12,964 nucleotides of DNA from JBHELG01 sp046263195 (GTDB lineage: Bacteria; Actinomycetota; Nitriliruptoria; Nitriliruptorales; JAHWKO01). The position numbers and the translations under genes are program-made. Below, one piece after another: positions 1 through 7,701 of this stretch (position 1 is the stretch's first letter; each line of letters opens with the position of its first letter). Below the pieces are notes generated by a model. That model saw only the letters and a program-made list of their open reading frames with translations. It was not told the DNA's origin and did no database searches. The stretch spans positions 1 through 12,964 of the forward strand of contig JBHELG010000141.1 in assembly GCA_046263195.1 (NCBI GenBank). The letters are read 5' to 3'.

Positions 1-116
1 GTTCCCGCGGTCGTCGAAGGCCGCATCGCCACGAGCACGACGACCGCGACCGCCAGCAGGGGGACAACGACGGCGAGGACCCGAACGAGCGGAGGCTGCC
101 TGGGCGTCTCGTTCAT
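1..116 (-). CDS. Start of a single-span membrane protein (partial, function unknown)
   Basis: An open frame reads leftward from an ATG at 116-114 and runs off the window edge, so only 38 residues are visible. They are a short polar start (MNETPRQPPLVRV) followed by a strongly hydrophobic stretch of about 18 residues rich in Val, Ala and Leu, then MRPSTTAG. This looks like an N-terminal signal anchor or uncleaved signal peptide of an envelope protein. A GAGG lies a few bases before the ATG. It follows the methyltransferase-like membrane gene on the same strand with an 82-base gap that holds a hairpin, so it may be a second gene of that unit or a separate one. Nothing visible identifies its family. 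Confidence 0.5.
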   Translation of the reverse strand, partial: MNETPRQPPLVRVLAVVVPLLAVAVVVLVAMRPSTTAG

Positions 117-172
117 GTCCTCGGTCTGGTGGGGAGGGGAGTCTGGCAAACGTGACCCGCAGCCTACCCAGG

Positions 173-197
173 GGCCGTCGAGAGGACTCGGGCGGCC
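173..197 (-). terminator. Strong hairpin just after the spermidine-synthase-like gene
   Basis: Bases 173-177 (GGCCG) pair with 193-197 (CGGCC), T178 can pair with G191, and 179-182 (CGAG) pair with 187-190 (CTCG) around an AGGA loop. Only G192 is bulged. In the leftward transcript the hairpin begins one base after the TGA stop at 201-199. There is no U-tract after it, so it would be a tail-less actinobacterial-type terminator, or a stabilising or attenuating 3' structure, rather than a classic intrinsic terminator. Confidence 0.4.
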
Positions 198-198
198 T

Positions 199-1668
199 TC
201 AGCCCCGCGGATTCATGAGCTGATCAACCGGTGCGTAGTCGTCCGTGAGGACGGGAGCGTCAGCGAGGAAGTGATCGAGTGCGTCGTCTGTCAGTGCAAC
301 TTCATCGTCCCCGCGCGCCCGGTTGCGAGCGAGGATGCCGGCAACATCGATGGGGGCGTCAGAGGCGACGAGGACGAAGTTACCGCCCTGGTCGCCCCGC
401 AGTCTGGCCGGTGGAGCGAGTACGGCCACGTGCTGGAACACCTCGCCTAGCGTCTTCGCCTCGGCTCGGGCGAAGCCCAGCGGGGGGAAATCGATGAGGT
501 TCATGACGTAGACGCCGCCGGGCCTGAGGCGAGCCTTGACCTCTTCGAGGAACTCCCGCGTGGTCAGGTGCCAGGGCACGGCAAGACCTCCGAACGCGTC
601 GCCGATGGCAACGTCGAATCCGTGTGGGGGCAACTCGAGCAACGTCAGGCGCGCATCCCCGACCCGTACCTGCAGGCTCGGGTCCGTGACCAGCCCGAGT
701 TCGCGCCGTGCGATCTCGACGAGCATGGGGTCGAGTTCGAGGACGAGGTTCCTCGAACCGGGGCGCGTCGCAGAGATGTAGCGCGGCAAGGTGAAGCCGC
801 CGCCACCGATCGACAGGACTTCCAGCGGCTGACCCGGAGGGGCGACCGTGGCGAGCACGTCACTGGTCGTCCGGGCGTAGGAGAACTCGAGGTGGACAGG
901 GTCGGCCAGGTCCACGTAGCTGTGACGGACGGTGTCGAGTAGCAGCAGCCGCCCTGAGGGGCGCCCCGAATCGGGTACCACCTGGGCGCAGAAGTAGGGA
1001 CTCTCGTACTTGCACGGCTCCACCCTCGCCGCCGAAAGAAGGGCCGCAAAGACGGCAACCACCACGACCCAGGTCACCGCACCCAAGTCGGTCGGACGCA
1101 GAGCCCACCACAGGGCGACACCTACCAGCACCAAGGCGATGCCCAGCCCAAGCACGATGGTGTCACTGGGCAGCGCAGCGACGAGAAGGAAACCGGTCAG
1201 GAAGGTACCGACAATGGCGCCAGCCGTTCCGAGCGCCGCCAGCCTTCCAACCACCGTCCCCGTCTCGCGCAGGTCGTCGAGCTGAAGCTTCACGACGGTG
1301 GGACTGACGGCACTGAGCACGACGGCAGGAGCGAAGAAGCCCACGAAGGCAAGCACCACGATCGCCAGCGGCCCTGTGCCCTGCAGTCCCGCACCGAAGA
1401 TGGCGATCCACACCGGAGCGAGAAGCGCGAGTACTCCTCCCCCAGCGACGAGTGGTCCGAGGAGGACCCGCGGGTTGATGCGGTCGCAGGCCCAACCTCC
1501 CAGCCAGCTGCCCAGGGATATGCCCGCGAGCACCGTGCCGATGATGCCCGTGTACGTCTCGAGTGACACGCCGACAAAGGGGGCGAGCATGCGCCCGGCG
1601 AGTATCTCGAGTACGAGTACTGCCGCGGAGGTGAAGAAGACCAGAAAACCGGCAGCAACCGAAGGCAT
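199..1668 (-). CDS. Multi-span membrane protein with spermidine-synthase-like domain
   Basis: 489 residues from the ATG at 1668. Residues about 5-213 form roughly seven hydrophobic segments. Residues about 240-489 form a Rossmann-fold domain of the spermidine synthase/SAM-methyltransferase type, with LSIGGGGFT at 286-293 in the nucleotide-loop position, ELD at 311-313, GDAR at 337-340 and GDAF at 356-359. This is the layout of bacterial 'fused MFS/spermidine synthase' membrane proteins, whose substrate is mostly unknown. The usual GGGDG loop of true spermidine synthases reads GGGGF here, so the loop Asp is absent and aminopropyl transfer is doubtful. The start is uncertain: no clear Shine-Dalgarno precedes 1668. 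An in-frame TTG at 1698 (with AGGAA before it) and an ATG at 1725 are alternatives, but they would add an unlikely Arg/Cys-rich leader. It is divergent from tldD, with 115 bases between the starts. Confidence 0.8.
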   Translation of the reverse strand: MPSVAAGFLVFFTSAAVLVLEILAGRMLAPFVGVSLETYTGIIGTVLAGISLGSWLGGWACDRINPRVLLGPLVAGGGVLALLAPVWIAIFGAGLQGTGPLAIVVLAFVGFFAPAVVLSAVSPTVVKLQLDDLRETGTVVGRLAALGTAGAIVGTFLTGFLLVAALPSDTIVLGLGIALVLVGVALWWALRPTDLGAVTWVVVVAVFAALLSAARVEPCKYESPYFCAQVVPDSGRPSGRLLLLDTVRHSYVDLADPVHLEFSYARTTSDVLATVAPPGQPLEVLSIGGGGFTLPRYISATRPGSRNLVLELDPMLVEIARRELGLVTDPSLQVRVGDARLTLLELPPHGFDVAIGDAFGGLAVPWHLTTREFLEEVKARLRPGGVYVMNLIDFPPLGFARAEAKTLGEVFQHVAVLAPPARLRGDQGGNFVLVASDAPIDVAGILARNRARGDDEVALTDDALDHFLADAPVLTDDYAPVDQLMNPRG

Positions 1669-1783
1669 CCGGCAACGGTACCGGCATGAGCGCCGCAACG
1701 AATTCCTACACTGCCTCGCGCGCATCCTGTCCCGCCCGCGGTCTGGCCAACCACGACCGCTCCCACCGAAGGAAGGACAGCGG

Positions 1784-3184
1784 GTGACGTCGCTGCATGA
1801 CGGAATCGACGAGATTCTGATCCGGGAGGTCCTCACAGCCGCCCTGCGCGGCGGCGCGGACTTCGCCGAGGTCTACGCGGAACAGAAGCGTTCCCGCTCC
1901 TTGCGGCTCGAGGACCGTCGCATCGAGGAGCTCACCGCGTCACTCGACCTCGGAGCCGGGGTGCGGGTCATGTCGGGCCGGCACGTCGCCTACGCCTACA
2001 CGAACGTCCTCGACCGCGACTCCCTGGTGGAAGCCGCAAGAGTGGCCGCCGCCGGCGTAAGAGGTGAGGCCGGGCGGGAGGCCGCCGACCTCGTGCGTCC
2101 CGGGCGGCGAATTGACCATCCGGTGAAGAAGCATCCCTTCGAGGCGGACCAACAGCGCCTCGTCGAACTGTCGGTCCGGGCCGACGAAGCTGCTCGAGAC
2201 GTGTCTGGAGACGTGAGCCAGGTCGTGGTCATCTACTCCGATGCCGTCACCGACGTCATCGTCTCCAACTCGGAGGGTCTGTACGTCGACGACCGTCGCA
2301 CCCGCACGCGCCTCGCCGTTCGGGTCGTGGCTTCGCGCGCCGGAATCATTCAGACCGGGTTCGAAGGACCTGGCGGCAGTGCGGGCCACGAGCTGTTCGA
2401 CGACCACCCACCGGAGGATGTCGGTCGCGAGGCAGCTCGCCAGGCCGTGGCCATGCTCGACAGCCATCCGTCCCCGACCGGCGAGATGCCCGTCGTACTG
2501 TGGCGCGGTGATGGCGGAGTGCTCTTCCACGAAGCGTGCGGCCACGGCATGGAAGCCGACACCGTCGGCAAGGAGGCCAGCGTCTACGCCGGAAAGCAGG
2601 GCCAGAAGATTGGCAGCGACCTGCTGTCGGGCGTGGACGACGCCACCGTTCAGAACGGATGGGGGTCCTTCGCATTCGACGACGAGGGTGCACCGGCCCA
2701 GCGCACCGTCTTGTTCGACAAAGGTGTCCTCGGCGACTACCTCACGGATCGTCGCAGCGCCGCCCAGCTCGGCCTGCCCACCACGGGCAACGGGCGCCGG
2801 CAGTCCTATGCCCACCTGCCCATCCCCCGCATGACGAACTCCTACATCCTGCCCGGCGAGTCGGATGCGGACGAAGCGGTGACGAGCCTCGATCGTGGCG
2901 TCCTCTGCAAAGGACTCGGCGGAGGACAGGTTGACCCGGCCACCGGTGACTTCGTGTTCGGTATGACCGAGGCGTACCTGGTCGAGGGTGGGGAGGTGAA
3001 GCATCCCCTGCGGGGCGCGAACCTCGTCGGCAACGGTCCCGAGACGTTGAGACGCATCGACATGGTCTGCTCCGACTTCGGTCAGAAGCAGGGGATCTGT
3101 GGCAAGGACGGACAGAGTGCACCGGTTGCCTTCGGCACGCCGACACTGCGCATCGCGCGGATCACGGTGGGAGGCACGGGATGA
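1784..3184 (+). CDS. tldD: TldD metalloprotease subunit
   Basis: 466 residues from a GTG at 1784, with GGAAGGA at 1771-1777 placed six bases before it. The reading frame is open much further upstream, but that part is the antisense shadow of the divergent membrane-protein gene. TldD is the catalytic half of the TldD/TldE heterodimeric zinc protease, which in enterobacteria trims the microcin B17 precursor and degrades the antitoxin CcdA. The zinc motif HExxxH is present as H249-E-A-C-G-H254, followed by GMEADTVGKEAS. The N-terminal GGADFAEVY and the C-terminal GICGKDGQ with GTPTLRI are family signatures. Length is close to the usual 480. The gene ends in an ATGA overlap with tldE, so the two subunits are very probably translated together. 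A TACACT at 1707-1712 could be a -10 element, but I see no good -35. Confidence 0.93.
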   Translation: MTSLHDGIDEILIREVLTAALRGGADFAEVYAEQKRSRSLRLEDRRIEELTASLDLGAGVRVMSGRHVAYAYTNVLDRDSLVEAARVAAAGVRGEAGREAADLVRPGRRIDHPVKKHPFEADQQRLVELSVRADEAARDVSGDVSQVVVIYSDAVTDVIVSNSEGLYVDDRRTRTRLAVRVVASRAGIIQTGFEGPGGSAGHELFDDHPPEDVGREAARQAVAMLDSHPSPTGEMPVVLWRGDGGVLFHEACGHGMEADTVGKEASVYAGKQGQKIGSDLLSGVDDATVQNGWGSFAFDDEGAPAQRTVLFDKGVLGDYLTDRRSAAQLGLPTTGNGRRQSYAHLPIPRMTNSYILPGESDADEAVTSLDRGVLCKGLGGGQVDPATGDFVFGMTEAYLVEGGEVKHPLRGANLVGNGPETLRRIDMVCSDFGQKQGICGKDGQSAPVAFGTPTLRIARITVGGTG

Positions 3185-4548
3185 GCCGGGCGCCGCACTC
3201 GAACGACCTCCTCGACCTCGTCCTCGCGCTCATTGAACGAGCCAGGCCAGGGGAACAGGTCGAGGCGTATGCCCTACGCCGGATTCAGACGGACGTGGAA
3301 GCGCTGCGCGGGGAAGTCGACGCTCTGTCCTCGGCAGAGACGCGTGGCGTGGGCGTCCGGTTGATAGCGGAGGGCCGGCAGGGCTACGCATCGACGGCGG
3401 TGGTGACCGAGAGCGGTCTCGACGGGGCGCTCTCGGAGGCTCGTTCGAATGCCCGGGTGGCCACGCCGGACCCAGCCAACGAACTGCCCGAGCCCGAAGA
3501 GCCTTCAGACGTCGGCGACCTCGTCCACCCAGGGGTGCTCGACACCCCCGTGGAGGAGAAGATCGCCCTCGCCGTCGAACTCGAGGCTGTCGCCCTCCGG
3601 ATGGATCCACGGGTCCGAGGGGTGCGGCTGTCGAAGTACGGCGACACCTTCCAGGAGGGCGCGCTGGCGTCCACGAAGAGCCTCGCCCTTACAGTCGCGC
3701 GTACCGACGCCTGGGCCTACATCAGGCCTCTCGCCTCCGAGGGCGATGAAACCCAGACCGGCCTCGGGCTCACGGTCGGACGCGCGCCGAACGAGCTCGA
3801 CATCGAGGGTGCGGGGCGAGAGGGCGCCGAACGGGCCCTGCGTCTGCTCGGTGCGACGAAGCCGGAGAGCCGCCGGGTACCGGTCGTCTTCGATCCCAGC
3901 GCGACCGCCTCGTTCCTCAGCGTGCTCGCAAGCGCCTTGTCAGCCGAAGCCGTCCTGAAAGGCCGTTCTCTCCTGGCGGGCCGGGTGGGCGAGGAGGTGG
4001 CCGCTGACGTGACCCTCCTCGACGACGGGCTACTGCCGGACGGTTTGGCGACCGCACCTTGGGACGGCGAAGGAGTGCCGCAGCAGAAAACCTGCCTCAT
4101 CGAACGCGGGGTCCTGCGTTCCTTCCTCCACAACACGTGGACTGCGGGGCGCTTCGCTGATGAGGTGACGTCCACGGGCAACGCCGCCCGATCGAGCTTT
4201 CGAGCCTCCCCTGGTGTCGCCCCGACCAACCTGTACCTGGCCCCCGGCACCCAGGCTGCCTCCGACCTCCTCGTTCAGGCGGGCGAGGCGTTCTATGTGC
4301 AAGACGTCGCTGGGCTGCACTCCGGAGCCAACCCGGTCAGCGGCGACTTCTCGGTCGGCGTGACCGGACTCGCCGTTCGCGGCGGGGAGCTCAGCGAGCC
4401 TTTCCGGGAGGCGACCGTCGCCTCCACCATCCTCGATGTGCTCCGCTCGATCGTCGCCGTGGGGTCCGATCTGCGCTTCTATCCCTTCGGAGGGGCCGTG
4501 GGGGGTTCCACCCTCCTCGTCAGCGACATGGCGGTGAGTGGTCGCTGA
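3181..4548 (+). CDS. tldE: TldE/PmbA metalloprotease partner subunit
   Basis: 455 residues, starting at the ATG of an ATGA overlap with the tldD stop. GGGAGG at 3169-3174, six bases before the ATG, supports this start. It belongs to the same PmbA_TldD family as its neighbour but has no HExxxH, as expected for TldE (PmbA), the non-catalytic half that shapes the substrate channel of the heterodimer. Visible family signatures are a late GLHSGANPVSGDFSVGVTG stretch and TLLVSDMAVSG at the C-terminus. Length matches the roughly 450 residues of known TldE. It converges on uppP with 54 bases between the stops. No precursor-peptide gene or peptide-modifying enzyme is visible nearby, so the substrate cannot be guessed. 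Confidence 0.92.
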   Translation: MSRAPHSNDLLDLVLALIERARPGEQVEAYALRRIQTDVEALRGEVDALSSAETRGVGVRLIAEGRQGYASTAVVTESGLDGALSEARSNARVATPDPANELPEPEEPSDVGDLVHPGVLDTPVEEKIALAVELEAVALRMDPRVRGVRLSKYGDTFQEGALASTKSLALTVARTDAWAYIRPLASEGDETQTGLGLTVGRAPNELDIEGAGREGAERALRLLGATKPESRRVPVVFDPSATASFLSVLASALSAEAVLKGRSLLAGRVGEEVAADVTLLDDGLLPDGLATAPWDGEGVPQQKTCLIERGVLRSFLHNTWTAGRFADEVTSTGNAARSSFRASPGVAPTNLYLAPGTQAASDLLVQAGEAFYVQDVAGLHSGANPVSGDFSVGVTGLAVRGGELSEPFREATVASTILDVLRSIVAVGSDLRFYPFGGAVGGSTLLVSDMAVSGR

Positions 4549-4602
4549 AGCGGCGGGTCCGGGTGGCCTTCGAAGCGGTTGGAACCCGAAGCGCGCATCC
4601 CA

Positions 4603-5544
4603 CTAGACGCTGCTGACCGGCCCGATCCACAGCGAAGCGACGGCGACGAGTAGCGCCGCAAGCACGAGGTAGCGTGCGAACCCGTTGAGCTCGTCGGTCG
4701 TCACCAGCCTCAGCAGGTAGCGCACGGCCCAGTAGCCCGACACCATCGCAGCGGCCATCCCCACCATCACCTCGGAGTCGGAGAAGCCACCCGTGTCCCC
4801 GGCGAAAACGTCCGGCAGCTCGAGAATCAATGCTCCCGCGACGGCCGGAATGGCCAGCAGGAAAGAGAAGCGGGCGGCAGCGAGTCGGGACAGACCGCGA
4901 AACATTCCGAACGCGATGGTCGAACCCGACCGGGACAACCCCGGGAAGAGGGCGAAGGCCTGGGCACCACCGATCACGAGAGAGTCGATCCAGTTGACGG
5001 TTGTCTCGTCTCGTCCCGGGTCGAACTGGGCGGCCTCGACGCGAGCCTGGTCGGTTCCTCGGCTGGCTTCGTGCGCTCCGTCAGGCATCTTCCCCGAGTC
5101 CAATTGGGAGGCGATGATGAGGTTCGCCGCTCGTCGCCGGCGTACGAGCTCAGCTGCGTAGAGCAGCCCTGCGGTCACCAGGAAGAATCCCGCCACCCAC
5201 AGGGGTTGGGTGAAGGCTTCCTCGAAGAACCCCTCGAACAGCAGGCCGACGAGCGCGGCAGGCAGGGAACCGAGCGCGAGCATGGCGACGGTTCTGCGGG
5301 CCCGCTGGACGTCGCCGGCGACGACGGTTCCAACGCCCAACGATCGGGTCACGAGGTGCCACAGGTCGGCCGCGAAGTAGATGACCAGAGAGATGAGCGT
5401 GCCGGCATGGAGCGCGACGTCGAAGGCGAGGCCGGGCGACTGCCAGGACAGCAAGTAGGGCACGACGACGAGGTGACCGGATGACGACACCGGAAGGAAC
5501 TCGGTGAGTCCCTGCACGACACCGAGGATGACGGCACGCAGCAT
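4603..5544 (-). CDS. uppP: Undecaprenyl-diphosphatase (UppP/BacA)
   Basis: 313 residues from the ATG at 5544, with GGAG about eight bases before it. The enzyme is an integral membrane phosphatase that converts undecaprenyl diphosphate to the monophosphate carrier used for peptidoglycan and other envelope polymers, and it confers bacitracin tolerance. Both family signatures are present: QGLTEFLPVSSSGHL at residues 11-25 (with the conserved Glu and His) and FPGLSRSGST at 200-208, inside a series of hydrophobic segments that runs to the C-terminus. It is longer than the usual 265-280 residues because of a polar insert of about 40 residues at roughly 141-183, rich in Asp, Glu, Gln and Arg, between membrane segments. 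It is the last gene of the leftward run, 39 bases after the SAF-domain gene. Confidence 0.93.
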   Translation of the reverse strand: MLRAVILGVVQGLTEFLPVSSSGHLVVVPYLLSWQSPGLAFDVALHAGTLISLVIYFAADLWHLVTRSLGVGTVVAGDVQRARRTVAMLALGSLPAALVGLLFEGFFEEAFTQPLWVAGFFLVTAGLLYAAELVRRRRAANLIIASQLDSGKMPDGAHEASRGTDQARVEAAQFDPGRDETTVNWIDSLVIGGAQAFALFPGLSRSGSTIAFGMFRGLSRLAAARFSFLLAIPAVAGALILELPDVFAGDTGGFSDSEVMVGMAAAMVSGYWAVRYLLRLVTTDELNGFARYLVLAALLVAVASLWIGPVSSV

Positions 5545-5583
5545 GTGGAGCTCCGTTCACGGCGGTCGGCGGAGCGTAACCGC

Positions 5584-6354
5584 TCACCGCACGCCAGGAA
5601 GGAGCGCGACGCCCACCTCGCCCTGGGCTGCCGCTGCAGCCGCCGCAGGCGCCTCGTCCCGTCTCACTGCGATCCAGACGCGCCCAGCTTCCGCCGAGAG
5701 GATCCTGGCGTCGGAAGCGAGTCGGATAGCACCGCCCCCACGATCGAGCGTCATGAGGTCGACCTGCTGGCCGCTCCCGACCGTCACGCCGTCGGAAAGC
5801 TTCACCGACACTGCGACGTGGCCTGCGGGCAGCCCCGCCGCCAGCCCGGCCGCCGCGAGATGGGTGGAGGTGAGCAGACTGCCCGCCGGTAGCCCCATCG
5901 CAAGGTGCGTCCCCGTGATCTCGGAAGCTTCGCTCGGGCTACCGGCGGGTACGAGTCGAGACGGCCACGTCGCGACGGCGAGGTCGGCGCCTTGAAGGAC
6001 GTGCCCGGCCGGCAGGTCGGAGCGGGCGACGAGCACTCCAGTGGGGGGGCCCCAGGGTGAGCGCGCCGCTCCCCGCCCGGCAACAGCGAGCACTATGAGC
6101 AGCGCCGCGAGCAGGATCACCAGGCGGACGCGGGGCGGGGCGTACGCCCACCGCTCGCAGAGTCGATCCAGCGCGGCAGGCAGGGCCGGAGGCGGACCGT
6201 GGAGGAGTCGGGCCAGGCGGGCTAGGGAAAGAGGGTGGTCTTGGCGTGCCCATGACCACCCCATGGACAATTCGCGGGAGGAGGTCGTCTCGAGAGGTGG
6301 AGGGGCTCCGGTCATAGCGGCAGGGGAGCACGTCGCGGTCGCCGTCGCAGCCAC
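5584..6354 (-). CDS. SAF-domain membrane protein, CpaB/RcpC-like
   Basis: 256 residues if started at the GTG at 6354. No start has a convincing Shine-Dalgarno, and ATGs at 6315 and 6264 (residues 14 and 31) are equally possible. There is a cytoplasmic-looking N-terminal tail, one membrane segment at about 77-93, then a SAF-type beta domain at about 104-165 with the repeated 'LPAG' pattern (DLPAGHVLQGADL, GLPAGSLL). A following LPAGHVAVSVKLSDGV...VDLM segment resembles the region after SAF in CpaB/RcpC, a Flp-pilus assembly protein of the outer face of the membrane. An alanine-rich run precedes the C-terminus. No other pilus gene is visible; neighbours are mtnP upstream (33-base gap) and uppP downstream. 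Role unknown. The family resemblance is fairly clear, but pilus function is only one possibility. Confidence 0.75.
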   Translation of the reverse strand: MAATATATCSPAAMTGAPPPLETTSSRELSMGWSWARQDHPLSLARLARLLHGPPPALPAALDRLCERWAYAPPRVRLVILLAALLIVLAVAGRGAARSPWGPPTGVLVARSDLPAGHVLQGADLAVATWPSRLVPAGSPSEASEITGTHLAMGLPAGSLLTSTHLAAAGLAAGLPAGHVAVSVKLSDGVTVGSGQQVDLMTLDRGGGAIRLASDARILSAEAGRVWIAVRRDEAPAAAAAAAQGEVGVALLPGVR

Positions 6355-6387
6355 GCCCGGGTGAGAACTGTGGAAAGAGCAGGCAGG

Positions 6388-7185
6388 TCATGAAGTGACC
6401 CGTGCACCCTCGAGCGCGCTCCGGCAGGGGCAGGTGCGGTCGGTTGGAATGCGCGGGACGAGCTCCTCGAGCAGGCGGCGGAGATTGGCGAGGTTGGCCT
6501 GAAAGGTCGCGAGGATCTCAGCGGCGGACACGGGCGGTAGATCGGGAACCTGTTCCAGCCCCACGTCGAAATCTGTGACGAGGGCGACACCAACCGTGCA
6601 GCACTCGAGTTCACGGGCGAGAGCGACCTCGGGGTACTGCGTCATCCCGACGACGTGCCATCCCATTGACGTGAACCAGCGGGATTCTGCCCGGGTGGAG
6701 AAACGCGGGCCCGGGATGACGACGTTGGTGCCGCCATCCCGGTGGGGGATGGCGAGCTCGGAGAGGGCCTCGACGGTGGTAGCCCGCATCTCCGGGCAGT
6801 AGGGGTCGGCGAGGGAGATGTGCGTGACGTCCGGCCCATCGAAGTAGGTGTCCGGCCTTCCCGAGGTGCGGTCCACGAGCTGGTCGAGGACGACGAACGA
6901 GCCGGGCGGGATGTCAGCCTGCAGCGAGCCCACCGCGCAGGGTGTGATGACTCGGCGCACGCCGAGCGCGTGCAGAGCCCACAGATTGGCCCGGTAGTTG
7001 ATGCGGTGGGGTGGGATGGGATGACCGCGGCCGTGACGCGGAAGGAAAGCGACCTCGCGACCTGCGAAGCTTCCGGTGACGATCGCGTCGGACGGGGCGC
7101 CGTAGGGGGTGTCGACAACCTGCTCGTCGGCATCCGTGAGCAGCTCATAGAGTCCCGAGCCGCCGAGGATCCCGATTTCGGCCAC
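6388..7185 (-). CDS. mtnP: S-methyl-5'-thioadenosine phosphorylase
   Basis: 265 residues from a GTG at 7185, with GGAGCAGGAG ending eight bases before it. The protein then begins MAEIGILGGSGLY, as the family does. A GTG at 7224 with AGGA before it is an alternative that adds 13 residues. It cleaves methylthioadenosine with phosphate to adenine and methylthioribose-1-phosphate. Signatures: GGSGLY at 8-13, phosphate-binding PRHGRGH at 49-55, GPRFSTRAES at 159-168, MTQYPE at 181-186, and TDFD at 204-207, whose two Asp correspond to the residues that favour adenine over hypoxanthine-type bases. A C-terminal CPC pair (252-254) is common in this family. No other methionine-salvage gene is in the window. 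Some relatives use methylthioinosine, which I cannot exclude. Confidence 0.9.
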   Translation of the reverse strand: MAEIGILGGSGLYELLTDADEQVVDTPYGAPSDAIVTGSFAGREVAFLPRHGRGHPIPPHRINYRANLWALHALGVRRVITPCAVGSLQADIPPGSFVVLDQLVDRTSGRPDTYFDGPDVTHISLADPYCPEMRATTVEALSELAIPHRDGGTNVVIPGPRFSTRAESRWFTSMGWHVVGMTQYPEVALARELECCTVGVALVTDFDVGLEQVPDLPPVSAAEILATFQANLANLRRLLEELVPRIPTDRTCPCRSALEGARVTS

Positions 7186-7244
7186 GCGACCCGCTCCTGC
7201 TCCAAAGACCTGTGCGCGGTCCACCGGTCAGTCCTGCCGGTCTC

Positions 7245-7290
7245 GGGGCAAGTCGAAGCGCTCTCTCTCCGAAACGGCCGCCCTTGCCCC
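7245..7290 (-). repeat. 8-base inverted repeat between the FmdB-type gene and mtnP
   Basis: GGGGCAAG at 7245-7252 is perfectly complementary to CTTGCCCC at 7283-7290, with 30 bases between. It lies in the leftward leader, after the FmdB-type stop (7310-7308) and before the mtnP start. In RNA it could close a large stem that acts as a terminator or leader structure. The loop is long and there is no U-tract, so this is only a structural observation. Confidence 0.3.
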
Positions 7291-7307
7291 CCGCCGGAGA
7301 TGGGCTG

Positions 7308-7622
7308 CTAGGCGGACTTCTTCTCGGCCCCCTCTTTGGGAGCGGCCGCCTCCGCAGGCTTCTTCTTGGTCGAATCCGCAGCCCCGTCGGTCGTCGTTGC
7401 CGGCTCGGAGGACGATTCGCGCTCTCGACTGGACTTCGAGCGGCTGGGGGCGTAGTCCTTGACATGCCAGCCCGAGCCCTTGAAGACGATGCCTGCCGCG
7501 GCGAAGACCTTGCGCAGACGTCCGTCACAGGCGGGACAGACGGTGAGGGGATCGTCGCGAAACGACTGCACGACTTCGAGGTGCTCGCCGCAGTCGCGAC
7601 AAACGTACTCGTAGGTTGGCAT
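7308..7622 (-). CDS. FmdB-type zinc-ribbon protein with disordered tail (Ruc-like)
   Basis: 104 residues from the ATG at 7622, with GAGGAG nine bases before it. The longer open frame upstream is the shadow of the cyclo-ligase gene. The N-terminus MPTYEYVCRDCG carries the first Cys pair (C8, C11) and VCPAC the second (C29, C32), the four-cysteine zinc ribbon of the FmdB/CxxC_CxxC_SSSS family. A conserved VVFKGSGWH-like segment (about 45-53) follows. Residues about 60-104 are Ser, Glu, Lys and Ala rich and look disordered. In M. tuberculosis the equivalent gene next to the cyclo-ligase, Rv0991c, was described, as I recall, as a redox-regulated chaperone (Ruc) in which oxidation of zinc-binding cysteines activates the protein. 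Position, length and architecture match, but chaperone activity here is inference. It lies 79 bases after the cyclo-ligase gene. Confidence 0.85.
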   Translation of the reverse strand: MPTYEYVCRDCGEHLEVVQSFRDDPLTVCPACDGRLRKVFAAAGIVFKGSGWHVKDYAPSRSKSSRERESSSEPATTTDGAADSTKKKPAEAAAPKEGAEKKSA

Positions 7623-7701
7623 GGGTCGCGCTCCTCTGTTCTGGCGCCTGATCGTTGACCTGCGAGGGTACCGGTGGGCTGGCAGCCGGCCCTCGGGAGT
7701 G

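Noticed and set aside
1298..1783. Long N-terminal extension of the tldD reading frame
   Set aside because: It is antisense to the conserved membrane protein gene, is low in complexity (Thr/Pro/Ser/Ala), and a GTG with a good ribosome binding site at 1784 fits the family's N-terminus.
1940..3004. 354-residue leftward open frame inside tldD
   Set aside because: Antisense shadow of a highly conserved gene; no recognisable domain. Long opposite frames are common in GC-rich coding DNA.
4560..4588. Possible bidirectional terminator between tldE and uppP
   Set aside because: Only CGGGT/ACCCG plus a three-pair inner stem can form, with an internal loop and no U-tract on either side.
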